A stretch of DNA of 10,305 nucleotides from CANLWN01 sp039815505. Lineage in GTDB: Bacteria > Bacteroidota > Bacteroidia > Flavobacteriales > Flavobacteriaceae. Both the position numbers and the translations under genes were made by a program. Location: contig JBCBZE010000098.1 of NCBI GenBank assembly GCA_039815505.1, positions 1-10,305 of the forward strand, written 5' to 3'. This document shows, piece after piece, positions 1 to 7,213 of the stretch. The notes under the pieces are model-generated. The model did no database searches, had not been told where the DNA came from, and saw only the letters and a program-made list of their open reading frames with translations. How positions within the stretch are numbered: position 1 is the stretch's first letter; every line of letters begins with the position of its first letter.

Positions 1-1744
1 AGCCCTCGGGCAAGAAAAGGTTTAGTTGATAGGCATAATTTCTTTTGTACCCAAAGTCTATCGGATAATTTCTTTCCTCCAAAAGAAACGGATTCTTATC
101 GAAAAACGTAATCAAAAAAGGGTTAATGTATACTATATTGGTTTTTATAAGGTCTTTCAACCCAAACTCAAAACGCTCCACGATCCTCTTATCAGTACTT
201 CTCTCCTTTAAAAGCGTATGGGACGTAATATAAAAGTTATCGCCAAAACCATTTTCTATACGGTTTAAATAGTCCTCCTTATCGTTTTTCTCTAGGATTT
301 CTTTTTTGACCACAGCCGTATAACCCGAGCTGATTTCGTCAAAAATACCTGTTGCTTCCCCATTTACCTGGTCAAATTTTAACTGCGCCCTCACAACATG
401 CATGTTTTTTTCTTCAGGGATAATATCATACCAATAACTCTCTTCTTTAAAATCCATTACACGCCCATAGTAATTAAGGCACTTAAACGGCAGCATTCCA
501 AAAGGGCTCATTTTATCCGCTGCATCCAGTAAATAATCCTTTCCATCTATTTGCGCCTTTGCCACTAGATAGTTAAAATCGGATATGACGGGATGCTTTT
601 TTTTAGGGAGGCCATTATCCCTTGTGGATAACAATAGTAAATCTGTTTTAATATTTGCGGCGTTCAATAAATTGATCAATGACATATTGATTTCCCCTAT
701 GTTTCCGCTTCTTTTTTCAAAAGCCTGTTTTACCCTACTATTCCTATATATGCCATACTTACCATTCCATGTGTAGTGGTTCTGTACAAAAGAATAGATA
801 TTTTTTGCCCGTGTGAGATCGTCCCCTTTTGTCAAAAGTTCTTGAGGAACGTTTTTTTCAAAAAATCCTTTTTTTGTTAACTGACGACCAATATCCTTAT
901 CGGACCTAAATTCCTTGTCCACATCTTTCCAAGATTTGGTGAACTTATGGTTTGTCCCATCGAACCTATGTACTTCGGAAAGTTCAAAATCCAATTTGGA
1001 AATATAATTGGAAGCCGCCAACATATACTTCTCCACATTCTTAAAAGCGGGAACATGCCTCATAGCATATTTTAAAACCTCACAGGAGGCACTTTGGGAA
1101 GCTCCTCTAAAGTAAAAACAGTTTTTTTCTACGGACGCCTCATTGATAGCTAACTTAATATTCCCTATCAAGGAGCGATTGTAAACATAATTACCCGGAA
1201 TCTTAGCGTTGAATTCGCTATATATTTTCGGGATGTCCGATTGAAATGACCATCCATTAAAATTATAATAGAAAGGGGATTCCAATACGTAACTGTACTC
1301 TATAATAGAACCTTTTTTCACATCCGAAAATGTAAAAGTCTTTTCCGACCAATTTTTACCTGTATCCACTGAATAGATATTTGCTTGGGGAAGGTGGTTT
1401 TTTATAGTTCCATTGTGTGTGATTGCCTTAATATTTTTAATTTGCTCCGTTTGGTCTTCTGTGTGATAATAAGGTATGGATATGGTTGCTCTTGGTAACC
1501 CTTTTGTATCCAGGATTTTCATTCTTACATGATATTCTTTTACCAGTTTAATACGTTCATTGATTACGTCAAAATAGTTATTCCCTTTTTCAAAAAGAAC
1601 AATAGCGGCTGCGTTAGGATCTTTTTTGTAGGTTGTCAATTGCCTTTCCCATTGGGCCGTATTTCCGAATTTGACTATTTCTTGGGCAAAAATTGAATGG
1701 TGATATAGTAACACTACTATCAGGATAAAATACCTTGTGGTCAT
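1..1744 (-). CDS. DUF3857 / transglutaminase-like secreted protein (partial, C-terminus off left edge)
   Basis: I translated this frame by hand from the ATG at 1744 to base 2 and found no stop: 581 residues are visible and the gene continues past the left edge. It starts with a signal peptide (residues 1-20, hydrophobic FILIVVLLY, cleavage at FA|Q), so the protein is exported, probably to the periplasm. The N-terminal half resembles DUF3857 ('VKKGSIIEYSYVLESPFYYN'). A transglutaminase-like domain follows at about residues 300-420, and the last part (ERNYPIDFGY) resembles the beta-rich C-terminal domain of these proteins. At the expected catalytic positions I read Ile349 (GNIGE) instead of Cys and Tyr392 (FNYLVA) instead of His. 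Only Asp407 (LLDAA) remains, so enzyme activity is doubtful. Family members I know are roughly 640-680 residues, so perhaps 60-100 are missing. It lies 43 bases after kdsA on the same strand with no promoter between, suggesting co-transcription. The biological role of the family is unknown to me. Confidence 0.88.
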   Translation of the reverse strand, partial: MTTRYFILIVVLLYHHSIFAQEIVKFGNTAQWERQLTTYKKDPNAAAIVLFEKGNNYFDVINERIKLVKEYHVRMKILDTKGLPRATISIPYYHTEDQTEQIKNIKAITHNGTIKNHLPQANIYSVDTGKNWSEKTFTFSDVKKGSIIEYSYVLESPFYYNFNGWSFQSDIPKIYSEFNAKIPGNYVYNRSLIGNIKLAINEASVEKNCFYFRGASQSASCEVLKYAMRHVPAFKNVEKYMLAASNYISKLDFELSEVHRFDGTNHKFTKSWKDVDKEFRSDKDIGRQLTKKGFFEKNVPQELLTKGDDLTRAKNIYSFVQNHYTWNGKYGIYRNSRVKQAFEKRSGNIGEINMSLINLLNAANIKTDLLLLSTRDNGLPKKKHPVISDFNYLVAKAQIDGKDYLLDAADKMSPFGMLPFKCLNYYGRVMDFKEESYWYDIIPEEKNMHVVRAQLKFDQVNGEATGIFDEISSGYTAVVKKEILEKNDKEDYLNRIENGFGDNFYITSHTLLKERSTDKRIVERFEFGLKDLIKTNIVYINPFLITFFDKNPFLLEERNYPIDFGYKRNYAYQLNLFLPEG

Positions 1745-1787
1745 CTGTAAGTAAAAGGTTGGGATATAATAGTATACCATTAAAAAA

Positions 1788-2606
1788 TTAAAGGGAATTA
1801 ATGGTCTTCCGTATGGCCACCAAATTGGTCAATAAGCTTTCTAGATGGTCCAAGTGTAACATATTGGCCCCATCACTTTTGGCATGGGCAGGGTCAAAAT
1901 GTGTTTCCATAAATAGGCCGTCTACGCCCGCAGCTATTCCCGCTCTTGATATGGTCTCTATCATATCTGGTCGTCCTCCGGTAACACCACTGGACTGATT
2001 GGGCTGTTGTAAGGAATGGGTAACATCCAAAACCACGGGGGCATATTGTTTCATAGTGGGGATACCCCTGAAATCAACGACCATATCCTGGTAACCGAAC
2101 ATGGTGCCACGGTCCGTTATCATAACCTGTTCGTTCGCGGAATCCGTTACTTTGGTAACTGCATGTTTCATGCTTTCCGGACTCATAAACTGCCCTTTTT
2201 TTAAATTGACGACCTTACCGGTTTTCGCCGCGGCCACTACCAAATCGGTCTGGCGCACTAAAAAGGCCGGTATCTGAAGTACGTCTACGTACTCTGCTGC
2301 CAGGGCAGCATCGGATTCCCTATGGATATCCGTGATGGTAGGGACCTCAAAGGTTTCGGAAACTTTACGGAGGATTTTCAATGCTTTCTCGTCGCCGATA
2401 CCCGTAAACGAATCGACTCGACTTCTGTTCGCTTTTTTAAAACTTCCTTTGAACACATAAGGAATTTTCAATGTATCCGTAATGGAGACAATTTTTTCCG
2501 CAATACGCAGGGCCATATCTTCCCCTTCAATTGCGCAAGGTCCGGAGAGCAAAAAGAAATTAGTGGAGTCGGGGTGATGTATTTTTGGAATGTGGGCTAG
2601 GGTCAT
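1788..2606 (-). CDS. kdsA: 3-deoxy-8-phosphooctulonate synthase (KDO-8-P synthase), Cys/metal-dependent type
   Basis: This cytoplasmic enzyme condenses phosphoenolpyruvate with D-arabinose 5-phosphate to give KDO 8-phosphate, an early step in making the KDO sugars of lipopolysaccharide. The 272-residue product is a complete single TIM-barrel protein of normal family length. Visible motifs are SGPCAIE (residues 21-27), FKGSFKKANRSR (phosphate/PEP binding), QIPAFLVRQTDL, KKGQFMSPES, DVTHSLQQP, GGRPD and FMETHFDP...KSDGAN. Cys24 in GPC, the His of DVTHS, the Glu of FMETH and the Asp of KSDGAN match the four metal ligands of metal-dependent KdsA; E. coli-type enzymes have Asn instead of Cys. The ATG at 2606 is chosen over an in-frame TTG at 2624, because that TTG lies inside the -7 promoter element and the six extra residues (starting MCKLQP) match nothing conserved. 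The DUF3857 gene follows after 43 bases and is probably in the same transcript. Confidence 0.96.
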   Translation of the reverse strand: MTLAHIPKIHHPDSTNFFLLSGPCAIEGEDMALRIAEKIVSITDTLKIPYVFKGSFKKANRSRVDSFTGIGDEKALKILRKVSETFEVPTITDIHRESDAALAAEYVDVLQIPAFLVRQTDLVVAAAKTGKVVNLKKGQFMSPESMKHAVTKVTDSANEQVMITDRGTMFGYQDMVVDFRGIPTMKQYAPVVLDVTHSLQQPNQSSGVTGGRPDMIETISRAGIAAGVDGLFMETHFDPAHAKSDGANMLHLDHLESLLTNLVAIRKTINSL

Positions 2607-2621
2607 TGGCTGTAGTTTGCA

Positions 2622-2629
2622 CAAAGATA
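2622..2629 (-). promoter_or_regulatory. kdsA promoter, -7 element TATCTTTG
   Basis: On the minus strand the sequence TATCTTTG matches the Bacteroidota -7 consensus TAnnTTTG at every fixed position. It lies 15 bases before the kdsA ATG at 2606, implying a leader of roughly 10-12 bases. I see no clear TTG -33 element at the usual distance. The same 8-mer occurs before typA. Confidence 0.7.
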
Positions 2630-2738
2630 CGATTTAAGCTCGGTATTCCTTTTTTGGTCGAGTGTTCTGACCGGGACCTCCCTCATCCAACAGCTCTGGC
2701 GTCCAACGGAAAGATAGATGCCCGTACAATGACACAGG

Positions 2739-3461
2739 TCAGAGCATGATCTTTTTGATGGCATCCAGATATCCTCGACTCACCCGAACTACATCTCCGT
2801 TTTCCATGGTCACATCATAGCTCTTTCCGTATTTATGCAGTTCCTTGACTTTGTCAAGATTGATGATGGAAGAGCGGTGCACCCTTAAAAAGGCCTTGGG
2901 GTTCAATTTTTCTTCGAGTCCGGAAATCCCATAATTACTGATAAAGGTAGCGGTAAATGTATGTAGTTTTGAATAGTCGCCATAGGCCTCTACACGAATG
3001 ATATCGGTCACCGCTATGGTAATCAGCCTTTTGTTTTGTTCTACCAGTACCCGTTCTGGATAATCTTCCCGACCCATAATCACACTTTCGGCCAGGGCAC
3101 CTACATCTTTAGAGCCACTTTCCAAGCGCTCTATGGCTTTTCGGAAACGATCTTTTGTGTAGGGTTTCAATAGATAGTCGACTGCATGTACTTCAAAAGC
3201 CTGAATTGCATATTGGTCATAAGCGGTCGAAAAGATAATCCGTGGAATCTCTTCTAAATGTCCTAGGACTTCAAATCCGGTTTTTCCCGGCATTTGAATA
3301 TCCAGAAAGACCAAATCGGGTTTAAAGCGATTGATTTCCGTAATGGCGTCTACACCGTTATTGACTTCTGTAAGCAGGACCAGATCGGGAAAATCCCTTA
3401 AATATTCTTTGATCAATATGCGACCGGCTTCTTCATCGTCGGCAATCAACACTTTTTTCAT
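2739..3461 (-). CDS. LytTR-family response regulator
   Basis: This is a 240-residue DNA-binding response regulator of the LytR/AlgR type. Residues 1-120 form a receiver domain with acidic pocket Asp8-Asp9, phospho-acceptor Asp54 (FLDIQMPG), Thr79 (FSTAYD) and Lys99 (LLKPY), so all residues for phosphorylation are present. After a linker, residues about 136-238 form a LytTR domain, seen in 'DIIRVEAYGDYSKLHTF' and 'FLRVHRSSIINLDKV'. LytTR domains bind pairs of short direct repeats through a beta fold. The ATG at 3461 overlaps the TGA of the upstream kinase gene (ATGA, 4 bases), so the two are translationally coupled, and the kinase is the obvious phosphodonor. Targets are not shown by the sequence. 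Self-regulation or control of the divergent outer-membrane protein gene is an inference from position only. Confidence 0.95.
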   Translation of the reverse strand: MKKVLIADDEEAGRILIKEYLRDFPDLVLLTEVNNGVDAITEINRFKPDLVFLDIQMPGKTGFEVLGHLEEIPRIIFSTAYDQYAIQAFEVHAVDYLLKPYTKDRFRKAIERLESGSKDVGALAESVIMGREDYPERVLVEQNKRLITIAVTDIIRVEAYGDYSKLHTFTATFISNYGISGLEEKLNPKAFLRVHRSSIINLDKVKELHKYGKSYDVTMENGDVVRVSRGYLDAIKKIML

Positions 3462-4516
3462 ATGGCAAATTTTACGGTCAAACCTTTGGGGTCGTTATCC
3501 AATAATTCCAAATGACTCTGATACATTTTCTGTAATCGAAGTTTGGTATTGGTCAGTCCGACACCCTTACCAAAGGCATTTTCCTTGTGTTGAATACCTA
3601 TGCCCGTATCCGAGATTTCGAACTTTAACTTTCCTTCTTCTTTAAAGATGTATATGGAAACCGTTCCCCCCTCTATTAAACTTGCGAGTCCATGTTTCAC
3701 TGAATTCTCGACCAAGGGTTGCAATAACATTGGAGGTATTTTTTCTTTCATAAGGTCTTTTGATACCTTGATATCGACCAACAAACGATCTTTGAATCGC
3801 TCTTTTTCCAAATCCAAATACTTCTTTACAAAGTCCAACTCTTCTTGTAATGTGACGGTATCTGTTTTTGAGGCACGGAGCTGATAGCGAAACAAGTCCG
3901 AGAGTTGTGCGATCATATGACGTGTTCGTTCGTTTTCTGCAGGAATGGAGGCGTTGATGGTATTGAAGACATTATATAAAAAATGCGGATTCAGTTGTGC
4001 TTTAATGGCCGCCAGTTCACTTTTGAGCGCCGCCTGTCGTAATTCACCTTCCAAGATCAGTTTTCGCTGGTTTTCCTTGTAGTACTCGTACGCGTGTAGT
4101 ATGCCAAACTGAATTAGATAAAACAAGGCGGGTATATAGACATCCCAGACGGCCGAAGCTCCCTCCAAATGTCCAAATCCCAAGACTTCGGAAATGGCGT
4201 AGTAGACCCACTGCGTTCCAAAAACGAACATAGGCCAGGTCAGCAAATGGATGAGTAAGCGGATATAGAGTTTTTTGCGGCGAAACCTGCGAAAAACGAA
4301 ATACCAGATAGGAACCGTACTGACGAAAAAGATGAAATACTGCAATCCACAGTTATCAATAAAGCGAATAAGACTAAAAAAACTATTGTCAGATTCACTA
4401 TTGTTGCCCCAATTCACCCATAGGGTAACATAATACAGACTTGCAAAAAAGAAGTATAGGCCTATGAACGCCAGCACTTCCCATTTTTTTAACCCCCAAA
4501 ACAATCGCTTTTCCAT
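3458..4516 (-). CDS. LytS-type sensor histidine kinase (four membrane segments)
   Basis: The 352-residue inner-membrane sensor kinase is partner to the LytTR regulator downstream. Hydrophobic segments at about residues 13-35, 57-77, 86-109 and 123-143 form the membrane sensor; there is no large extracytoplasmic domain, so the signal may be sensed within the membrane. A coiled linker (about 144-170) leads to a His_kinase (PF06580-type) motif with phospho-acceptor His178 in QLNPHFLYNVFNTINA. An ATPase domain follows with N-box ENSVKHG (270-276), G1 box SDTGIG (302-307) and glycine loop GKGVGLTN (316-323). The gene is complete. I prefer the ATG at 4516 (MEKRLFWG) over an in-frame TTG at 4537, which adds seven residues of no recognisable value and sits at or next to a possible promoter. 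Its stop overlaps the regulator start. It is divergent from the outer-membrane barrel gene at 4703. The ligand is unknown. Confidence 0.94.
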   Translation of the reverse strand: MEKRLFWGLKKWEVLAFIGLYFFFASLYYVTLWVNWGNNSESDNSFFSLIRFIDNCGLQYFIFFVSTVPIWYFVFRRFRRKKLYIRLLIHLLTWPMFVFGTQWVYYAISEVLGFGHLEGASAVWDVYIPALFYLIQFGILHAYEYYKENQRKLILEGELRQAALKSELAAIKAQLNPHFLYNVFNTINASIPAENERTRHMIAQLSDLFRYQLRASKTDTVTLQEELDFVKKYLDLEKERFKDRLLVDIKVSKDLMKEKIPPMLLQPLVENSVKHGLASLIEGGTVSIYIFKEEGKLKFEISDTGIGIQHKENAFGKGVGLTNTKLRLQKMYQSHLELLDNDPKGLTVKFAI

Positions 4517-4533
4517 GATAATCCAGTTTGGGA

Positions 4534-4549
4534 ACAAGATAAAAAGATA
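4534..4549 (-). promoter_or_regulatory. possible promoter of the histidine kinase operon
   Basis: The minus strand holds a tandem 8-base repeat (TTTATCTT twice) containing two overlapping-phase candidates: TATCTTTT (4549-4542, one mismatch to TAnnTTTG) and TATCTTGT (4541-4534). A TTG at 4560-4558 lies 16 bases before the second. Neither match is perfect, and the assignment rests on motif resemblance alone. Confidence 0.35.
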
Positions 4550-4600
4550 AAGACACCCAACCTTGGATTTTCCGATGAGTTGACCTATACACAGTTGAAT

Positions 4601-4610
4601 GGGCCGGCCC
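4601..4610. repeat. perfect 10-base GC palindrome in the divergent HK/OMP intergenic region
   Basis: GGGCCGGCCC is its own reverse complement and stands out in AT-rich surroundings roughly midway between the two divergent genes. The symmetry does not extend beyond 10 bases. It could be an operator half or a chance GC run; no function can be read from it. Confidence 0.3.
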
Positions 4611-4649
4611 GTTTATCAGCCGATAGGGCCATCCAACGGCTTTTGATTG

Positions 4650-4677
4650 TTGATAACGGACAATTCCATCACTTTTG
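4650..4677 (+). promoter_or_regulatory. probable promoter of the outer-membrane barrel gene
   Basis: TTG (4650-4652), a 17-base spacer and CACTTTTG (4670-4677) fit the Flavobacterium pattern TTG-N17-23-TAnnTTTG, with one mismatch (C for T) in the -7 element. Transcription would start near 4682, leaving a leader of about 20 bases before the ATG at 4703. Confidence 0.5.
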
Positions 4678-4702
4678 ACCCATCATTAAATATCACATCG
4701 TT

Positions 4703-7102
4703 ATGAAACATTTATGTTTAGTTCTTTTTAGTTTCCTGAGTATCTCGATAAATGCACAAACACTTAAAGGAAAAGTGGTTACCGAAACGGAGGAAACCGT
4801 TCCCTACGCTGCCGTCACTTTAAATCAACAGGGCGATTCCACTTTGGTAAAAGCGGTCATCACCGATGATTATGGGATTTTTGAAATAACAAATGTACCT
4901 AAAGGGGTATATCAACTCAATATTTCGAGTATTGGGTTTGCCGATTATCAACGACAGTTAAATTTTATTGCGAATGATTTGGATTTGGGATCTATTGTGT
5001 TGATAGAGGCGGCCGAGAATTTGAAAGGGGTGACCGTTACGGGTCAGAAACCCATGGTTCAGGTCATGGCAGACAAAACAGTCTTTAATGTGGAGAATAC
5101 CATCAATGCAACAGGTACGAGTGCTTTTGAGCTATTGCGAAAGGCCCCGGGGGTGATCGTCAATAACACGGGAGGCCTCATCGTGGAAGGTAAGACCGGA
5201 GTACAGATCTTCATCGATGGGAAGCTTTCCGTTTTGCAAGGAGAAGATTTGATCAATTATCTTGAGAGTCTCCAAGCTACTGATATCGAGGCGGTGGAAA
5301 TTATTACCCAACCCTCCTCGAAATATGATGCGGCGGGGAATGCGGGAATCATCAATATCCGATTAAAAAAGGATAAAAGCCTAGGTACAAATGGATCTAT
5401 TACAACAGGCGCAACTGTAGGGGATTTTGTGCGCTACAACTCCAGCACCAATTTCAACGTTCGTGGGAAAAAGGGAAATCTATACGGTACGTACAGCAAC
5501 CGATTCGGAAAAAGTACAGGTTTCCTCAACCTATTGCGTACCCAATCCGGTACGTTCTTTGAAGCACGAACCAACAGTGTTTTTGATCGCAATAGCAATA
5601 ACATCAAGCTAGGGTATGATCTTTATGCAACTCCCAAAAGTACGATTGGTGCCATTTTCAATGGAAACTTCAATAACGGATTTACTTCTAATGATTCGCG
5701 TACGCCTATTAGACCTGTAAACACTGTGGTAAACGATAGCGTATTGGTAACCAATAGTCAAAATACGAATACCTCATATAATCTCAATGCAAACTTGAAT
5801 TACCGCTATGCGGATACCTTGGGTACAAGCCTGAATATCGACGTTGATTATGGGAAGTATAACAGCGACCGTTCCGCACGGCAGCCAAATGTGTATTTCA
5901 ACGGTGATGAGACCCAAATTCTACGACAAAATAGTACCAGCCAAAACACGCCTATCGACATCGCAATTGCTACTTTTAAGACGGATTTTGAACAAAATGT
6001 CCGGAAGGGCAAGTTGGGTTTAGGTGTCAAGTTTTCCTATGTCAATACAGAGAATACTTTTGACTTCTTTAATCGAGTGAACGGAATGGACGTTTTCGAT
6101 GACGCCCAGAGTAATCAATTCGACTATACGGAACGTATCAATGCGGTCTATGTCAATTACAATTACAAATGGACCAAATGGAATTTACAACTGGGGGTAC
6201 GGATCGAGAATACCATTTCCGATGGGAATCTGTTAAGCATGCAGGTGAATGAAGATGCCCGGGTAGAACGTAATTATACCGACCTCTTTCCTTCTGGCGG
6301 ACTGACCTATCAGATGAATCGCAAAAATCAATTTGCCCTAACCTATAGTAAGCGCATTCAACGCCCCAATTATCAATCATTGAACCCCTTTGAATATGTG
6401 ATCAATGAGCTTTCGTTTCGCAAGGGAAATCCCTTTTTGCAACCCCAATATACGGATAACCTTAAGTTGTCCCATACGTTTAACTATCGGTTGACTACTT
6501 CCCTGAGCTATACTTATGTTTCCGATTTCTTTGCCCAGGTAACGGTGGCCGATACCGGCGGACGCAACTTTATTACCCAGCGGAATGTTGCCGACAATGA
6601 AGTAATCAATTTAGGAATCTCCTACCCTAAAAAAATCAAGGAGTGGTGGAGCCTGTATTTCAGCTTAAATGCGTATATCAGCAAGTACACGGCAAACAGC
6701 GCTGAATTTCTAGCGGTTCAACAAGAGACCTTAAGTTTCTATGCCCAAAACACCTTTACGCTTCCCAAAGGTTTGACAATGGAGGTTTCGGGTTGGTACA
6801 ACTCCCCAAGCGTGTGGGGAGGAACTTATCGGACTGCGGCCCTGGGCTCCTTGAATATCGCTTTTCAAAAGAATTTTTTCAATGATAAGCTGAAGGCAAG
6901 GTTGGCCTTTAATGATGTACTTTATACGATTCCTTGGAAAGGTACCACGCAATTCGGGGACCTATTCATCGATGGTAGTGGTGGTAGTGATAGCCGACAA
7001 GTGGCCCTTAGCTTGACGTATGATTTTGGGCGTAACGAAATCAAGAAGGCCCGTAAGCGTAAAACCGGTCTTGAAGACGAAAATAAACGCATAGCCAACT
7101 AA
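4703..7102 (+). CDS. TonB-receptor-like outer-membrane beta-barrel protein with carboxypeptidase regulatory-like domain
   Basis: The 799-residue outer-membrane protein has a signal peptide at residues 1-18 (cleavage at NA|Q). A carboxypeptidase-regulatory-like beta-sandwich follows at about 19-105 (LKGKVV...VPYAAVTL...GVYQLNISSIGF). A plug domain spans about 110-228, seen in 'FELLRKAPGVIVNNTGG', 'VQIFIDGK', 'IEAVEIITQPSSKYDAAG' and GIINIRLKK. A long barrel continues to the C-terminus with alternating aromatic strands such as 'NQFALTYSKRIQRPNYQSLN' and the terminal strand 'VALSLTYDFG', then a basic tail. This matches the 'outer membrane beta-barrel family protein' group (PF14905-type), relatives of TonB-dependent receptors. 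No SusD-like partner gene is adjacent, so glycan uptake in the SusC/D sense is not supported, and the substrate is unknown. The gene is complete, with ATG at 4703. It is divergent from a LytS/LytTR pair, which makes it a candidate target of that system (inference). Confidence 0.92.
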   Translation: MKHLCLVLFSFLSISINAQTLKGKVVTETEETVPYAAVTLNQQGDSTLVKAVITDDYGIFEITNVPKGVYQLNISSIGFADYQRQLNFIANDLDLGSIVLIEAAENLKGVTVTGQKPMVQVMADKTVFNVENTINATGTSAFELLRKAPGVIVNNTGGLIVEGKTGVQIFIDGKLSVLQGEDLINYLESLQATDIEAVEIITQPSSKYDAAGNAGIINIRLKKDKSLGTNGSITTGATVGDFVRYNSSTNFNVRGKKGNLYGTYSNRFGKSTGFLNLLRTQSGTFFEARTNSVFDRNSNNIKLGYDLYATPKSTIGAIFNGNFNNGFTSNDSRTPIRPVNTVVNDSVLVTNSQNTNTSYNLNANLNYRYADTLGTSLNIDVDYGKYNSDRSARQPNVYFNGDETQILRQNSTSQNTPIDIAIATFKTDFEQNVRKGKLGLGVKFSYVNTENTFDFFNRVNGMDVFDDAQSNQFDYTERINAVYVNYNYKWTKWNLQLGVRIENTISDGNLLSMQVNEDARVERNYTDLFPSGGLTYQMNRKNQFALTYSKRIQRPNYQSLNPFEYVINELSFRKGNPFLQPQYTDNLKLSHTFNYRLTTSLSYTYVSDFFAQVTVADTGGRNFITQRNVADNEVINLGISYPKKIKEWWSLYFSLNAYISKYTANSAEFLAVQQETLSFYAQNTFTLPKGLTMEVSGWYNSPSVWGGTYRTAALGSLNIAFQKNFFNDKLKARLAFNDVLYTIPWKGTTQFGDLFIDGSGGSDSRQVALSLTYDFGRNEIKKARKRKTGLEDENKRIAN

Positions 7103-7213
7103 CCCTAAGCAATTTGCACACTAAACGTAATTTGGGACTGTAAGTTACCTTAGACCAAGGAGACTAAAGTCATATAAATTCATAAAAACGCATTGACCCC
7201 AAATCTACCTACG

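Noticed and set aside
26..776. Small plus-strand open frames at 26-211 and 585-776
   Set aside because: They lie opposite the continuous 581-codon DUF3857 frame on the minus strand and show no protein-like features or start signals.
1801..2600. Plus-strand open frames at 1801-1998, 2016-2204 and 2322-2600
   Set aside because: All are antisense shadows of kdsA, whose conserved motifs cover the whole region.
2666..2743. Inverted repeat TCTGACC (2666-2672) / GGTCAGA (2737-2743) after the response regulator
   Set aside because: Only seven bases with a loop above 60 bases and no T-run; not a credible terminator.
4398..4592. Minus-strand 64-residue frame overlapping the kinase start
   Set aside because: It is a frame-shifted read of the first kinase codons; the kinase frame has real membrane segments and motifs.
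7103..7213. Possible terminator or promoter between the two outer-membrane genes
   Set aside because: CCTT/AAGG near 7148-7160 is only a four-base stem without a T-tract, and TAATTTG at 7129-7135 is one base short of TAnnTTTG.
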